Shown here piece by piece: positions 1-6,649 of a stretch of 16,624 bases of DNA. The stretch lies in contig SKWY01000115.1 of assembly GCA_007128675.1 (NCBI GenBank), positions 1 to 16,624 on the forward strand. Direction: 5' to 3'. The stretch comes from Deltaproteobacteria bacterium (GTDB taxonomy: Bacteria; Myxococcota; Myxococcia; SLRQ01). Position 1 is the first letter of the stretch. Each line of letters begins with the position of its first letter. The notes under the pieces were generated by a model. The model was not told the DNA's origin and did no database searches. It saw nothing but the letters and a program-made list of their open reading frames with translations. Position numbers and translations under genes: made by a program.

Positions 1-372
1 GGTGAGGCCACACAGCGCAAGCAGCCGCTCGACTTGGCTATTACTCTCTTTTCGAGGGATGGCGAATAGATCGCTTATGTGGAAAAGATACTCCTTGCCG
101 GTCATCCAGGAGTAGAAGGCAGGCTCTTGCGGCAGGTATCCGATCCGCCTTCTGATGGCTCCATCGGCTTTCTTCCCAAGAAGCCTGATCTCGCCGGAGC
201 TCGGATGGATGAGGCCTACGAGCATCCGGATCACGGTGGTCTTGCCGGCTCCGTTCGCCCCAAGGAAACCGAAGACGCCTGGGCCAGAGACCGACAGGGA
301 GAGATCATCGACCGCGACTACGTCCTCGAAGCGTCTGGTGAGCCCCTTGATCTCTATGGCGGGGCGGGTCAT
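1..372 (-). CDS. ABC transporter ATP-binding protein (partial, N-terminal 124 residues)
   Basis: Reading leftward from ATG at 372, the frame stays open to the window edge, so only the first 124 residues are present. It begins MTRPAIEIKGLTRRF, then VDDLSL, and carries a Walker A motif GANGAGKTT (about residues 39-47) and a Q-loop region GYLPQEPAFYSWMTGKEYL (about 77-95). These are hallmarks of the nucleotide-binding subunit of an ABC transporter, probably an ABC-2/export-type system. Signature, Walker B and H-loop would lie outside the window. The start ATG overlaps the stop of the upstream 63-residue membrane protein gene (ATGA, 369-372), indicating translational coupling. The small PLDNc protein followed by an ABC ATPase matches the order of yxlE-yxlF in Bacillus, where a permease gene (yxlG) follows. 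I would therefore expect a permease just beyond the left edge. The substrate cannot be told. Confidence 0.93.
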   Translation of the reverse strand, partial: MTRPAIEIKGLTRRFEDVVAVDDLSLSVSGPGVFGFLGANGAGKTTVIRMLVGLIHPSSGEIRLLGKKADGAIRRRIGYLPQEPAFYSWMTGKEYLFHISDLFAIPRKESNSQVERLLALCGLT

Positions 373-560
373 GGCTCTTCTCGGCCGACGAAGAAGTATA
401 GGATCCAGCCGATGGTGTTCACGAGGAGGATGACCAGAACCCACATGATCTTGGGGCCACGGGTTCTCGCCTGCTTGCGCAGGCTCAAGAGCGCGACGAT
501 CTTCATCGCGAGCTCCAAGACGATGAGAGGGCTGAACAGGAGAAGTAGGGTTTGATCCAT
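369..560 (-). CDS. small two-TM PLDNc (YxlE-like) membrane protein
   Basis: A 63-residue protein of two hydrophobic segments (about residues 4-26 and 39-57) joined by a basic loop RKQARTRGPK. The second segment ends in ILYFFVGREE. The layout, a positively charged loop then W-x-L-x-I and a terminal FxGR, is that of the PLDNc (phospholipase D nuclease N-terminal) domain, which also occurs as stand-alone small membrane proteins. In Bacillus the stand-alone PLDNc protein YxlE is encoded directly before the ABC ATPase YxlF and takes part in negative control of sigma-Y. Here the gene likewise directly precedes an ABC ATPase with an ATGA overlap, so it is probably an accessory or regulatory subunit of that transporter; this is inference. 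The gene starts 9 bases after the stop of the upstream secreted-protein gene. The ribosome site is weak (CCAGG before the ATG), consistent with coupling. Confidence 0.85.
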   Translation of the reverse strand: MDQTLLLLFSPLIVLELAMKIVALLSLRKQARTRGPKIMWVLVILLVNTIGWILYFFVGREEP

Positions 561-569
561 GGTGCCTGG

Positions 570-1067
570 CTAGAAGAAGATCTTGAAGCCGGCGGCGCCG
601 CCCACCCCGAGGCCGGGCTCTCGGTCGTGCCCAATGGAGAGCATGTGTGATCGCAGCGCGGCCTCTGCGAAGAACTGAACCGGTACTCGTAGCTCGAAGG
701 CGACTCCAAGAGAAAACCTTGCGCCGAGGTTCAGCTCTCCACCTACCTCACGGCCTTGTCCGGCGAGGTAGCCGCCGGCACCGATGTACAGAGGTATGGC
801 AAGCCGAGCTTGATGAGAAAGATGAATGATCGTACCCCTTAGCTCGGCGTGGATATAGGGATCGTTCGTAAGCGTGCCCATTCCGACCGCAACATTCGTG
901 GCAGCTCGGCTGCCCATGCGAATATCCATCGTCAGCCCCGTCGGCATGCCGAAGACCGCGCCAATACCGAGCTGGAGATCATCCCAGTTGTGCGCATGGG
1001 CGGGGCGGCTGATGCCGGCGGACATCAAGAGTGCGACGATGGCGATTAGGGGGGCGAGCCTTTTCAT
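570..1067 (-). CDS. signal-peptide protein, probable small outer-membrane beta-barrel
   Basis: This 165-residue protein begins with a clear Sec signal peptide: MKR, a hydrophobic core LAPLIAIVALLMSAG, then a probable cleavage after AHA at residue 25. The mature part alternates polar and hydrophobic residues and is rich in Gly and aromatics (for example LQLGIGAVFGMPTGLTMDI and AIPLYIGAGGYLAG). It ends GFKIFF. A C-terminal Phe is typical of BAM-assembled outer-membrane proteins, so I call it a small beta-barrel, but no family is recognised. I chose ATG at 1067 over the in-frame GTG at 1073 because that GTG lies inside a strong ribosome-binding site. The gene is followed after 9 bases by the PLDNc/ABC genes, so it may be co-transcribed with them. 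It lies 185 bases after the glutamine synthetase stop, with the duplicated segment in between. Confidence 0.82.
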   Translation of the reverse strand: MKRLAPLIAIVALLMSAGISRPAHAHNWDDLQLGIGAVFGMPTGLTMDIRMGSRAATNVAVGMGTLTNDPYIHAELRGTIIHLSHQARLAIPLYIGAGGYLAGQGREVGGELNLGARFSLGVAFELRVPVQFFAEAALRSHMLSIGHDREPGLGVGGAAGFKIFF

Positions 1068-1076
1068 GATCACCTC
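1068..1076 (-). promoter_or_regulatory. strong Shine-Dalgarno site of the beta-barrel gene
   Basis: On the minus strand GAGGTGATC stands directly before ATG at 1067. It is complementary over 9 bases to the usual 3' end of bacterial 16S rRNA. It fixes the start at 1067 and rules out the GTG inside it. Confidence 0.7.
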
Positions 1077-1150
1077 GAGGGTTCAGTGGATAGAAACACG
1101 ACATGATAGCCCATTCCTCGAGCCCAGAGCGCATATATCGTTATCGCTCC

Positions 1151-1237
1151 ATGCCGTACGCCTACCTCCTTCTTTTCCGGATAGAACCTGGCCTAGCGTG
1201 CCGAGAAGGCCCGGTGAGAACACGCCGCCGGCTCCCA
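1151..1237 (-). repeat. decayed second copy of the glutamine synthetase gene 3' end
   Basis: Eighty-seven bases that match 1255-1341 at an exact offset of 104, with about 12 substitutions and no indels (roughly 86% identity). The partner segment is the last ~29 codons of the glutamine synthetase gene up to the A of its stop codon. Here the copy lies after the stop, in a different frame relative to the gene, and has no start of its own. Translated on the minus strand it still resembles the parent (GAGGVFSPGLLGTLGQVLSG against EAGGVFPPGLLDSLVQVLSG), but most of the differences change the amino acid. The reading is a small tandem duplication that is decaying as non-coding DNA. Confidence 0.85.
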
Positions 1238-1252
1238 GGAGCCGTTGTGGAG

Positions 1253-2680
1253 TCATGCCGCCGGTCTACCCGCTTCTTCTCCGGATAGAACCTGGACTAG
1301 CGAGTCGAGAAGGCCCGGTGGGAACACGCCGCCGGCTTCCATGGCCGCTCGCTGCTCGGTTAGAGCTGTGGCGACCTTCGACGCTGATAGAGGCACCGGC
1401 ACACCAGCCTCTTCCGCTGCTCCCTTTCTGGATGCCGAAGTTCTTTCGAGCAGGGATTCGAGGTTCTCGAGGCTCTTTCCATGTACGAGCGCCTGCGCTA
1501 CTCCGGCAAGCAGAAGATGAGGATGAGCGGAGCCATCGGGCAACCTGAACTCGATCGTCGGGATCGTCACGCAGCGACCGTCAGCAGCTTTGGCCGAGAC
1601 CGGCAGGCGGACGAGGGCGTTTCGATTAAACTGCCCCCATAGGATCGTGCTTGGAGCTTCCTTGCCCTGCGTCAGGCGAAGGAAGCTATCTTCGGCCCTG
1701 TTTCCAAAGGCCATCAGGGCGCCGCCAAGATGGACCAGGCCACCGACTAGCCAGCGAGCTTGCTCGCCAAGCTTGCCCGACTCATCGAGGCCTCCCGCGT
1801 CGACTCCGTCCACGCGTGGCGAGAAGTGGAAGTGGAGACCGGTACCGGCGTGACCTTTGCGGACTATAGGCTCGAAGCTGACCTGCATGCCCGCTTGATG
1901 GGCCAAGTGCCGCAGGACCCACTGCGTGAGGACGACCCAGTCGGCCGCGTTTGGAAGCGGCGCCAGTGCCAGTTCGATTTCGTGTTGCTCCCAGATCAGC
2001 CCATCCAATCCGCCGTCCTCGATGTAGCCAACCTCGCTGTGGCCGTACTTCATTGGAGCGCCCATCTCGGCGAGCATGGCCATTGCACGACGTCGCAGGG
2101 ATTCACCGAACACCATGGGCGCTGTCGCGTGGTAGCCGCGATCATCACCACCATAGATGTCATGAGTCGAGGCTCTGCGACCGAGGAAGTACTCGACCTC
2201 GCCGAGCGCCCAAAGATCGACTCCGGTCTCCTTCAGTGCTCGCTGGTGTGCACTCCGAACGAGAGTATCTGGCGACTGGGGAAGTGGAGCCCCCTCGCGG
2301 TTCACGTGACCGCAGAGAAGCGCCAAGGCGGGAAGAGGGGAGAAGGGATCGATGAAAGCCGTCCGAATTCTCGGGCGGATGACGATATCCGAGGCGCCGA
2401 CCGGAATCCCCATGCCCTTGAAGAGGCTCGACCCATCCGCTCGCTCGCCTCCTTCGAGTACATCTCGCAGATGCTCGAGATCTCCGGGAACGAAGTCGAG
2501 GGCCTTGAGCCACCCGTCTCCTCCGATATGCATCAGGGTGACAAGGGGGATTCCTTCTTCCTTGACGAGCCTTACGAGATCATCGACGGACCACTGCGAA
2601 GGTGGTTTCGCAAGCCATCTCTCCAGTCGACCTGGAGGGAAACGAATCCCCGCCTCATCGCCTATCATCGGCTGCTCCAT
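1253..2680 (-). CDS. glutamine synthetase family protein (type I-like)
   Basis: This 475-residue protein has the full glutamine synthetase signature series. The N-terminal beta-grasp domain (about 30-115) includes the ADGSSLFKGMGI loop (81-92) and SDIVIRPRIRTAFIDPF. The catalytic domain has the metal-binding GEVEYFL (E161, E163), HSEVG (214-218) with EQHEIEL (231-237), GTGLHFHFSP (H283, H285), the Arg-loop LRLTQGKEAP...WGQFNRNALVRLP (334-360), TIEFRLPDGSAHPHLLLAG (375-393) and a C-terminal EAGGVF. All catalytic residues appear present, so an active ATP-dependent glutamate-ammonia ligase is likely, although a gamma-glutamyl ligase on another amine cannot be excluded. The stretch between HSEV and EQHEIEL is about ten residues longer than in ordinary GSI. 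The NLYDLP adenylylation tyrosine is replaced by NLESLL, so control by GlnE is unlikely. It starts 45 bases after gatD with a strong AGGGGG site (2687-2692). Confidence 0.93.
   Translation of the reverse strand: MEQPMIGDEAGIRFPPGRLERWLAKPPSQWSVDDLVRLVKEEGIPLVTLMHIGGDGWLKALDFVPGDLEHLRDVLEGGERADGSSLFKGMGIPVGASDIVIRPRIRTAFIDPFSPLPALALLCGHVNREGAPLPQSPDTLVRSAHQRALKETGVDLWALGEVEYFLGRRASTHDIYGGDDRGYHATAPMVFGESLRRRAMAMLAEMGAPMKYGHSEVGYIEDGGLDGLIWEQHEIELALAPLPNAADWVVLTQWVLRHLAHQAGMQVSFEPIVRKGHAGTGLHFHFSPRVDGVDAGGLDESGKLGEQARWLVGGLVHLGGALMAFGNRAEDSFLRLTQGKEAPSTILWGQFNRNALVRLPVSAKAADGRCVTIPTIEFRLPDGSAHPHLLLAGVAQALVHGKSLENLESLLERTSASRKGAAEEAGVPVPLSASKVATALTEQRAAMEAGGVFPPGLLDSLVQVLSGEEAGRPAA
1255..1341 (-). 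repeat. parental copy of the 87-bp repeat, inside the glutamine synthetase gene
   Basis: This is the coding copy, covering the conserved GGVF motif and the C-terminal tail of the glutamine synthetase. Its partner is 1151-1237, separated by a 17-bp spacer. Confidence 0.85.
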
Positions 2681-2725
2681 TTCGAGCCCCCTTTCCGTCG
2701 AGTCAGATTCAATGAACTCACCTTG

Positions 2726-4114
2726 TTACTTCCAGACGCCGGTGAAGAAATCCTGCACCTCGGGTATTCCTCCTTGAAGCACCAGATACCCATCGTGCGG
2801 CTCTCTATCCGTCATATCCCCCGAAATGGGCGTCGTCATCAGCTTTCGGACGGCCTCCAGATCATTTGGGTGTACGCCCAAAGACCAGCCGAGCTTCACA
2901 TAGGCGACATCGGGAATCATGTTGGCAAGGGGTATTACGCCAAGCTCGAGGATCTCTCTTCCTGTCTCGTAGACGTACATCTGCACGAAGCCCCACATCG
3001 TCTGGAGCGTCATGTAGAGGGCGACACCAGCCGCGCTGGCGCGTTCGAGCGCGGGATAGATCTTGCGGTTCACGTGTCCGAGTCCGGTCCCGGCGATGAC
3101 GATGCCCTTGTACCCCTTGTCCACTAGGGCATCTATTACGTCGGGCAGCATCCCCGGGTAGTAGTAGACGATGGTGACCTTTTCCTCGAAGGCCGGCTGC
3201 ACATCGACCTCGCGATCCAGGCGCCTTGTGGCGTACTTGTCGTCTATGGGTGTGATGACGCCGTTTTCGACCATCGCCAGAGGTATGTCTCCGAGAGTGC
3301 GAAAGGTACTCCTGTAGGAGCTATGCATCTTTCTTACTCGGGTTCCTCTGTGAAGCAGGTTGTAACGATCCGAGGTTGGTCCGAACATGCACACCATCAC
3401 CTCGGCGATTTCTCCGTGGGCGGCCGCGTGACAGGCGTTGATCAGGTTCTGTGCCGCATCCGAGGAAGGTCTGTCGGACGAGCGCTGGCTGCCGACCATC
3501 ACGATCGGAACCGGGGGGTTTTGGACCATGAATGATAGTGCCGCGGAGGTATGATGCATGGTGTCGGTGCCGTGACCGATGATCACGCCATCATACCCGT
3601 CACGGATCGCCTCGCCGACTCTATCGGCGAGGATGAGGTACTGCTCCGGGCCCATGTTTTCCGAGAAGACGCCGAAGAGCTTCTCCGTATCCAGGTTGCA
3701 GATGTCTGCCAGTTCGGGCACCGATCCGTAGAGTTCCCCCGGGCTGAAGGCGGGTATGACGGCGCCCGTTCGATAGTCGAGCCTCGAGGCGATCGTGCCC
3801 CCCGTACCGAAGAGCCTCACTCGTGGCTTCTCCGGATCAACGGGAAACTCCTTCTCGGGAATCTTGTAGTTGGCCTCGCGGTAACCAACCTTCTCGAGCG
3901 AGAGTACCGTGTCGTGGCGGATTCCGATGTTGTAGCCGCTGTCGAGCTTGAGAACGAGGTGCTCGGGATCCGCGGTCTCCGACCTGGGAAGAAGTAGACC
4001 GTGAAAATCGCCTCTGGTTGTCTTGGCAATGAGCTCGCACCAGACGGTGACCTCGTTCTTCTTCATCAGTGAGAGGCAGGGCTCTCTATAGCCTTTGTAG
4101 AAATCCTTGCTCAT
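2726..4114 (-). CDS. gatD: Glu-tRNA(Gln) amidotransferase subunit D (asparaginase-like)
   Basis: A 462-residue protein. The first ~75 residues match the small beta-barrel domain of GatD (EVTVWCELIAKTTRGDFHGLL). An L-asparaginase fold follows. The asparaginase catalytic set is complete: T107 in GTGGTIASRLDY, T183-D184 in GHGTDTMHHTSAAL, and K262 in GTRVRKMHSS. SQRSSDRPSSDAAQNL (209-224) and AGTGLGHV are also typical of GatD. GatD releases ammonia from glutamine (or asparagine), which is channelled to GatE to convert Glu-tRNA(Gln) to Gln-tRNA(Gln). The ATG at 4114 overlaps the gatE stop (ATGA, 4111-4114), which fixes the start; an in-frame extension to 4393 would lie wholly inside gatE and is rejected. 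The barrel domain and the length separate GatD from free asparaginases (about 330 residues). Adjacency to gatE makes the assignment firm. Confidence 0.97.
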   Translation of the reverse strand: MSKDFYKGYREPCLSLMKKNEVTVWCELIAKTTRGDFHGLLLPRSETADPEHLVLKLDSGYNIGIRHDTVLSLEKVGYREANYKIPEKEFPVDPEKPRVRLFGTGGTIASRLDYRTGAVIPAFSPGELYGSVPELADICNLDTEKLFGVFSENMGPEQYLILADRVGEAIRDGYDGVIIGHGTDTMHHTSAALSFMVQNPPVPIVMVGSQRSSDRPSSDAAQNLINACHAAAHGEIAEVMVCMFGPTSDRYNLLHRGTRVRKMHSSYRSTFRTLGDIPLAMVENGVITPIDDKYATRRLDREVDVQPAFEEKVTIVYYYPGMLPDVIDALVDKGYKGIVIAGTGLGHVNRKIYPALERASAAGVALYMTLQTMWGFVQMYVYETGREILELGVIPLANMIPDVAYVKLGWSLGVHPNDLEAVRKLMTTPISGDMTDREPHDGYLVLQGGIPEVQDFFTGVWK

Positions 4115-6153
4115 GCGGCACCCTTCTTGAAGAACGAAGCCAAGGCGGTCTCGAGCTTCTTGGCTACCTCGCTTGGGTCGACTTGGCCCAAGAGGCTGGG
4201 CATAACCTTTCCCATCGCCCACCTGATCAAGACGTCCTTGGGCCTGTTGGAGAGGGCCGCTGCGGCCTTGACCGTTTCGTCTATCAGGGCGTCTAGAGTC
4301 TTTGAAGATTGCGTTGTGCGGCGGAAGGGAGCGAGTAGCTCCGAGCCGGGCACGCTCGTTCGTTCCATGATCTCGTCGAGTACGACGTCGCAAGCTTCGA
4401 GACGAATGGTGCCGGACTCGAGGTCTCGAACCAATGGCTTGACTCGATCCGGGTATGGCAGGGCCATTCTTCCCTGCCGTGCATGATGAGGCAGGCGTTT
4501 ACGGAAAGCGTGCGCCAGCCGCCGAGCCACTCTCTTGTCGGCAACCTCCATTTCGTCGAAGAGATCGGCCCAGGGAGCTGCGGCTAGCTCCGATGCCTCG
4601 AGCAAGGAAAGGCCCAGCTTCACGTAGCGATCCTCGCGATCCCAGGGCAGCTCCGGGAGACTTGCCTCGATCTCCGCAAGCCATTCGTCTCGAATCGGAA
4701 GAGGCGGAGTATCCGTGTCTGGATACATCCTGTCTGGGCCGGGCAACATTCTTTCAAAGCCGCTGGTGCCGTCTAGATAGGCTTGACGAGTCTCGGATGG
4801 GACCCCCTCATGAGCCTCTTGGGCTCTGATCAGTATCTCCCGTGAAGCAGTGTCCGCATCACCTGACGGCCCCCAGACCACGATAATCGCGTCTTCCTCC
4901 TCGGCTTCCAGGGCCGAATGGAGCGCACGCCACTCGGCTGGGCCCAGGCCATAGTCGCGAACGTCCGAGTGAATGAAGAAGGGCCGGTCGGTGAGGCAGG
5001 CGATGACCCTGACGCGTTCCGAGAACTCTCGCGCAAAGGTGATGCCTGGCTGCGTGCGTCTTCCAAGAAGACCGGCGAAGCCCGGGAGCCTCACGGCCAC
5101 GACAGTGTCTCCTCTATCGAGGGCGTCCTTCAAGGGAGCGTAGTCGCTACGCTTGACCAATGCGCCGGCCTCTATTACCAGCGGAGAGCTTGTCCAGGCG
5201 AATGGGCGTCCCTCGGGAACAGGTGGCGCATCAATGCCTCTCTTTCGAAGCTCCTCGCGCACTCGAAGCAGATTGAGCTGACGGAAGGCCTCGATGTGAG
5301 TCAACTGTGGGAGACGGCGATGATGACCAACGCCCTTTAGCTCGATCCGGCGAGAGCCGGCCACCGAAACGTTGACGTCTTGTCTCGCGGCGCCGGGACC
5401 ACGACAGACCTTCTTGGTGGTGCGAGCTACTCGGGCTATCAAGCGACCGGCGGCCTGGATTTCCCAAGGGGTCTTCAGGTCTGGCTCGGTGACCACCTCG
5501 GTCAGCGGGGTCCCAAGCCTATCGGTCCTGAAAGTGATGCGGTGGCCTACGTCCGAGACTTCTCGGCACGAATCCTCCTCTAGAGAGAACTGGCGTATTC
5601 GAAGCTTCCTGTCGATCCCAAGCTCCGGTACCCGAAAGGGAATCTCTCCGGTCAAGCCGAGCATTCCGGTGCGCTGGAAGCCTGTCGGAATCGAGCCGTC
5701 GAGATACTGCTTTCGCATTACGTGGAGCTCGGAAGCCAGGTTCAAACCGAAGAGTCGGCCGATCTGAAGGCCAATCTTCACTGCCGCGAGATCGACTGGA
5801 AAGGGCGGCGTATCGTCGATCTCGTAGGTGCAGACCGTTTTGCGGTCGAGTAGATAGACGATTTCCTTGCGCGTCTTGAACTCCATGAGGGCGCACTGAT
5901 CGTACTCTCCCAGCTCGCTCAAGGTTGGACGCATATGACGCAGTACCTCCGCGTCCACGTTGGTCACACGCCTTCCGGCTGGGCAACGGCAGAAAAGCTT
6001 GCCTTCGGTCGATAGTTGCTGGTGGACTTCCAAACCTCCCAGGAAACCGAGCCTTTCGTAATCCTCGAAAGACATCTCGCTCAGGTCCTTGTCGGGGAAG
6101 TCCAAGGCGGGGTCCCGGCGAGGGTTGAGGTCGCCGGGTGGTCTTGGGCTCAT
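4111..6153 (-). CDS. gatE: Glu-tRNA(Gln) amidotransferase subunit E (GatB-like with GAD domain)
   Basis: A 680-residue protein with the GatB/GatE core. It has GGLEVHQQLSTEGKLFCRCP (39-58), YEIDDTPPFPVDL, a long kinase-like cradle with RKQYLDGSIPTGFQRTGMLG (147-165), EEDSCREV and TEPDLKTPWE. A GAD-type insertion at about 300-480 (VVAVRLPGFAGLLG, then YGLGPAEW, ending LPGPDRMYPDTDTPPLPI) separates GatE from GatB. The C-terminal ~100 residues form the YqeY-like tRNA-binding tail (NRPKDVLIRWAMGKVMPSLLGQVDP). GatE phosphorylates Glu-tRNA(Gln) and amidates it with ammonia from GatD. The start is uncertain. ATG 6153 gives a hydrophilic, Pro-rich 26-residue leader and lacks a clear ribosome site. ATG 6075 (MSFEDYERLGF) begins where archaeal GatE usually begins. 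It is the first gene of gatE-gatD-glutamine synthetase. Confidence 0.97.
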   Translation of the reverse strand: MSPRPPGDLNPRRDPALDFPDKDLSEMSFEDYERLGFLGGLEVHQQLSTEGKLFCRCPAGRRVTNVDAEVLRHMRPTLSELGEYDQCALMEFKTRKEIVYLLDRKTVCTYEIDDTPPFPVDLAAVKIGLQIGRLFGLNLASELHVMRKQYLDGSIPTGFQRTGMLGLTGEIPFRVPELGIDRKLRIRQFSLEEDSCREVSDVGHRITFRTDRLGTPLTEVVTEPDLKTPWEIQAAGRLIARVARTTKKVCRGPGAARQDVNVSVAGSRRIELKGVGHHRRLPQLTHIEAFRQLNLLRVREELRKRGIDAPPVPEGRPFAWTSSPLVIEAGALVKRSDYAPLKDALDRGDTVVAVRLPGFAGLLGRRTQPGITFAREFSERVRVIACLTDRPFFIHSDVRDYGLGPAEWRALHSALEAEEEDAIIVVWGPSGDADTASREILIRAQEAHEGVPSETRQAYLDGTSGFERMLPGPDRMYPDTDTPPLPIRDEWLAEIEASLPELPWDREDRYVKLGLSLLEASELAAAPWADLFDEMEVADKRVARRLAHAFRKRLPHHARQGRMALPYPDRVKPLVRDLESGTIRLEACDVVLDEIMERTSVPGSELLAPFRRTTQSSKTLDALIDETVKAAAALSNRPKDVLIRWAMGKVMPSLLGQVDPSEVAKKLETALASFFKKGAA

Positions 6154-6236
6154 GGACAATCGAAAGCACAAAAGGTGCTCGGAGGCAAGAACATCCCGTG
6201 CGTACCAGAGCCCCAAGGGCTGCTGCCGCTGGACAA

Positions 6237-6249
6237 TCGATACTATCGA
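6237..6249. promoter_or_regulatory. 13-bp palindrome upstream of gatE (possible operator)
   Basis: tcgatactatcga is a perfect inverted repeat around a central C. It lies 84 bases upstream of the gatE ATG at 6153 and overlaps the second copy of tggacaatcga (6230-6240). A dimeric repressor or activator site is possible, but one short palindrome can arise by chance. Confidence 0.25.
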
Positions 6250-6321
6250 GGGAAGGCTTTGCCGGGGCTGGAAGGGTTCGCGAGTGTCAGCGATGTCTTG
6301 ACTCACACCCACACCGACAAC

Positions 6322-6340
6322 CACACACCCGCGGACCACT
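6322..6340. repeat. 19-bp direct repeat, copy 1 (cacacacccgcggaccact)
   Basis: Matches 6383-6401 with one mismatch (c to t at the eighth base), at an offset of 61 bases. Both copies are preceded by short CCCACA/CACACC runs. Confidence 0.6.
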
Positions 6341-6382
6341 GCCTCGACTGCTTCGCTAGGCGCTGCGATAACAGCCCACACC

Positions 6383-6401
6383 CACACACTCGCGGACCAC
6401 T
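6383..6401. repeat. 19-bp direct repeat, copy 2 (cacacactcgcggaccact)
   Basis: Second copy of the repeat at 6322-6340, in the middle of the divergent intergenic region. The function is unknown; protein-binding sites or a small duplication are both possible. Confidence 0.6.
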
Positions 6402-6549
6402 CGCGCGCTCGAAGCCAGACGAGAGTGCTTGATGAAGTCGTCACGCCATGGGCCGGCGGAAGTGGGCGAAGCTCATGACCAGACGTATCGAGAGAAGACG
6501 GGGTGCCCATCGTAATGCAGTTCTGGTAGTGTCAGGCGGTCGAGTTCTT

Positions 6550-6592
6550 GCGAGCTTAATCGGAAAGCTCGCGCCGCCCCTTTTTTGGGGGG
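6550..6592 (+). terminator. hairpin with downstream T6, possible leader terminator or attenuator
   Basis: gcgagctt (6550-6557) pairs perfectly with aagctcgc (6565-6572) across a 7-base loop. It is followed by gccgcccc and six T (6581-6586), then a run of six G that can pair with the preceding CCCC. It lies on the plus strand 58 bases before the start at 6650, so it would be transcribed in the leader of that gene. The T tract stands 8 bases from the stem, further than in a standard intrinsic terminator, so this is only a candidate. Confidence 0.35.
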
Positions 6593-6649
6593 ATGAGAAG
6601 CTGATCCATAGGACCATGAGCCGCGGGCTCTTGGTGTTAGGAGCGATTG

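Larger units (their letters stand above)
6154..6649. other. divergent intergenic region between gatE and the CxxC-protein/recJ pair
   Basis: About 500 bases with no convincing gene; open frames here are continuations or shadows of flanking genes. It should hold promoters for both divergent transcripts, but I find no convincing -35/-10 pair. It does hold tggacaatcga twice (6153-6163, where it touches the gatE start, and 6230-6240), a 13-bp palindrome, a CA-rich stretch with a 19-bp near-perfect direct repeat, and a hairpin. No tRNA cloverleaf or recognisable riboswitch was seen. Confidence 0.6.

Noticed and set aside
1151..1341. CRISPR-like or REP-like array
   Set aside because: There are only two long copies, one is coding and the spacer is 17 bp, so a local gene-end duplication explains it better.
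874..1548. 224-residue plus-strand open frame over the repeat region
   Set aside because: It is antisense to the beta-barrel gene and the glutamine synthetase 3' end, with Pro/Arg-rich shadow composition and no ribosome site.
1760..3127. 455-residue plus-strand open frame
   Set aside because: It is antisense to the glutamine synthetase and gatD genes, both of which have full family motifs. It has no recognisable domain and is a high-GC shadow frame.
2726..4114. Free L-asparaginase instead of GatD
   Set aside because: The N-terminal barrel domain, the length of 462 residues and the overlap with gatE all indicate GatD.
4115..4393. In-frame N-terminal extension of gatD
   Set aside because: It lies wholly inside the conserved C-terminal tail of gatE, has Arg-rich shadow-type composition, and the ATGA-coupled start at 4114 matches the family N terminus.
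6154..6649. Possible tRNA or riboswitch in the intergenic region
   Set aside because: I looked for a T-arm (GGTTCGA-type) with matching acceptor arms and for known riboswitch cores and found none. Only simple hairpins are visible.
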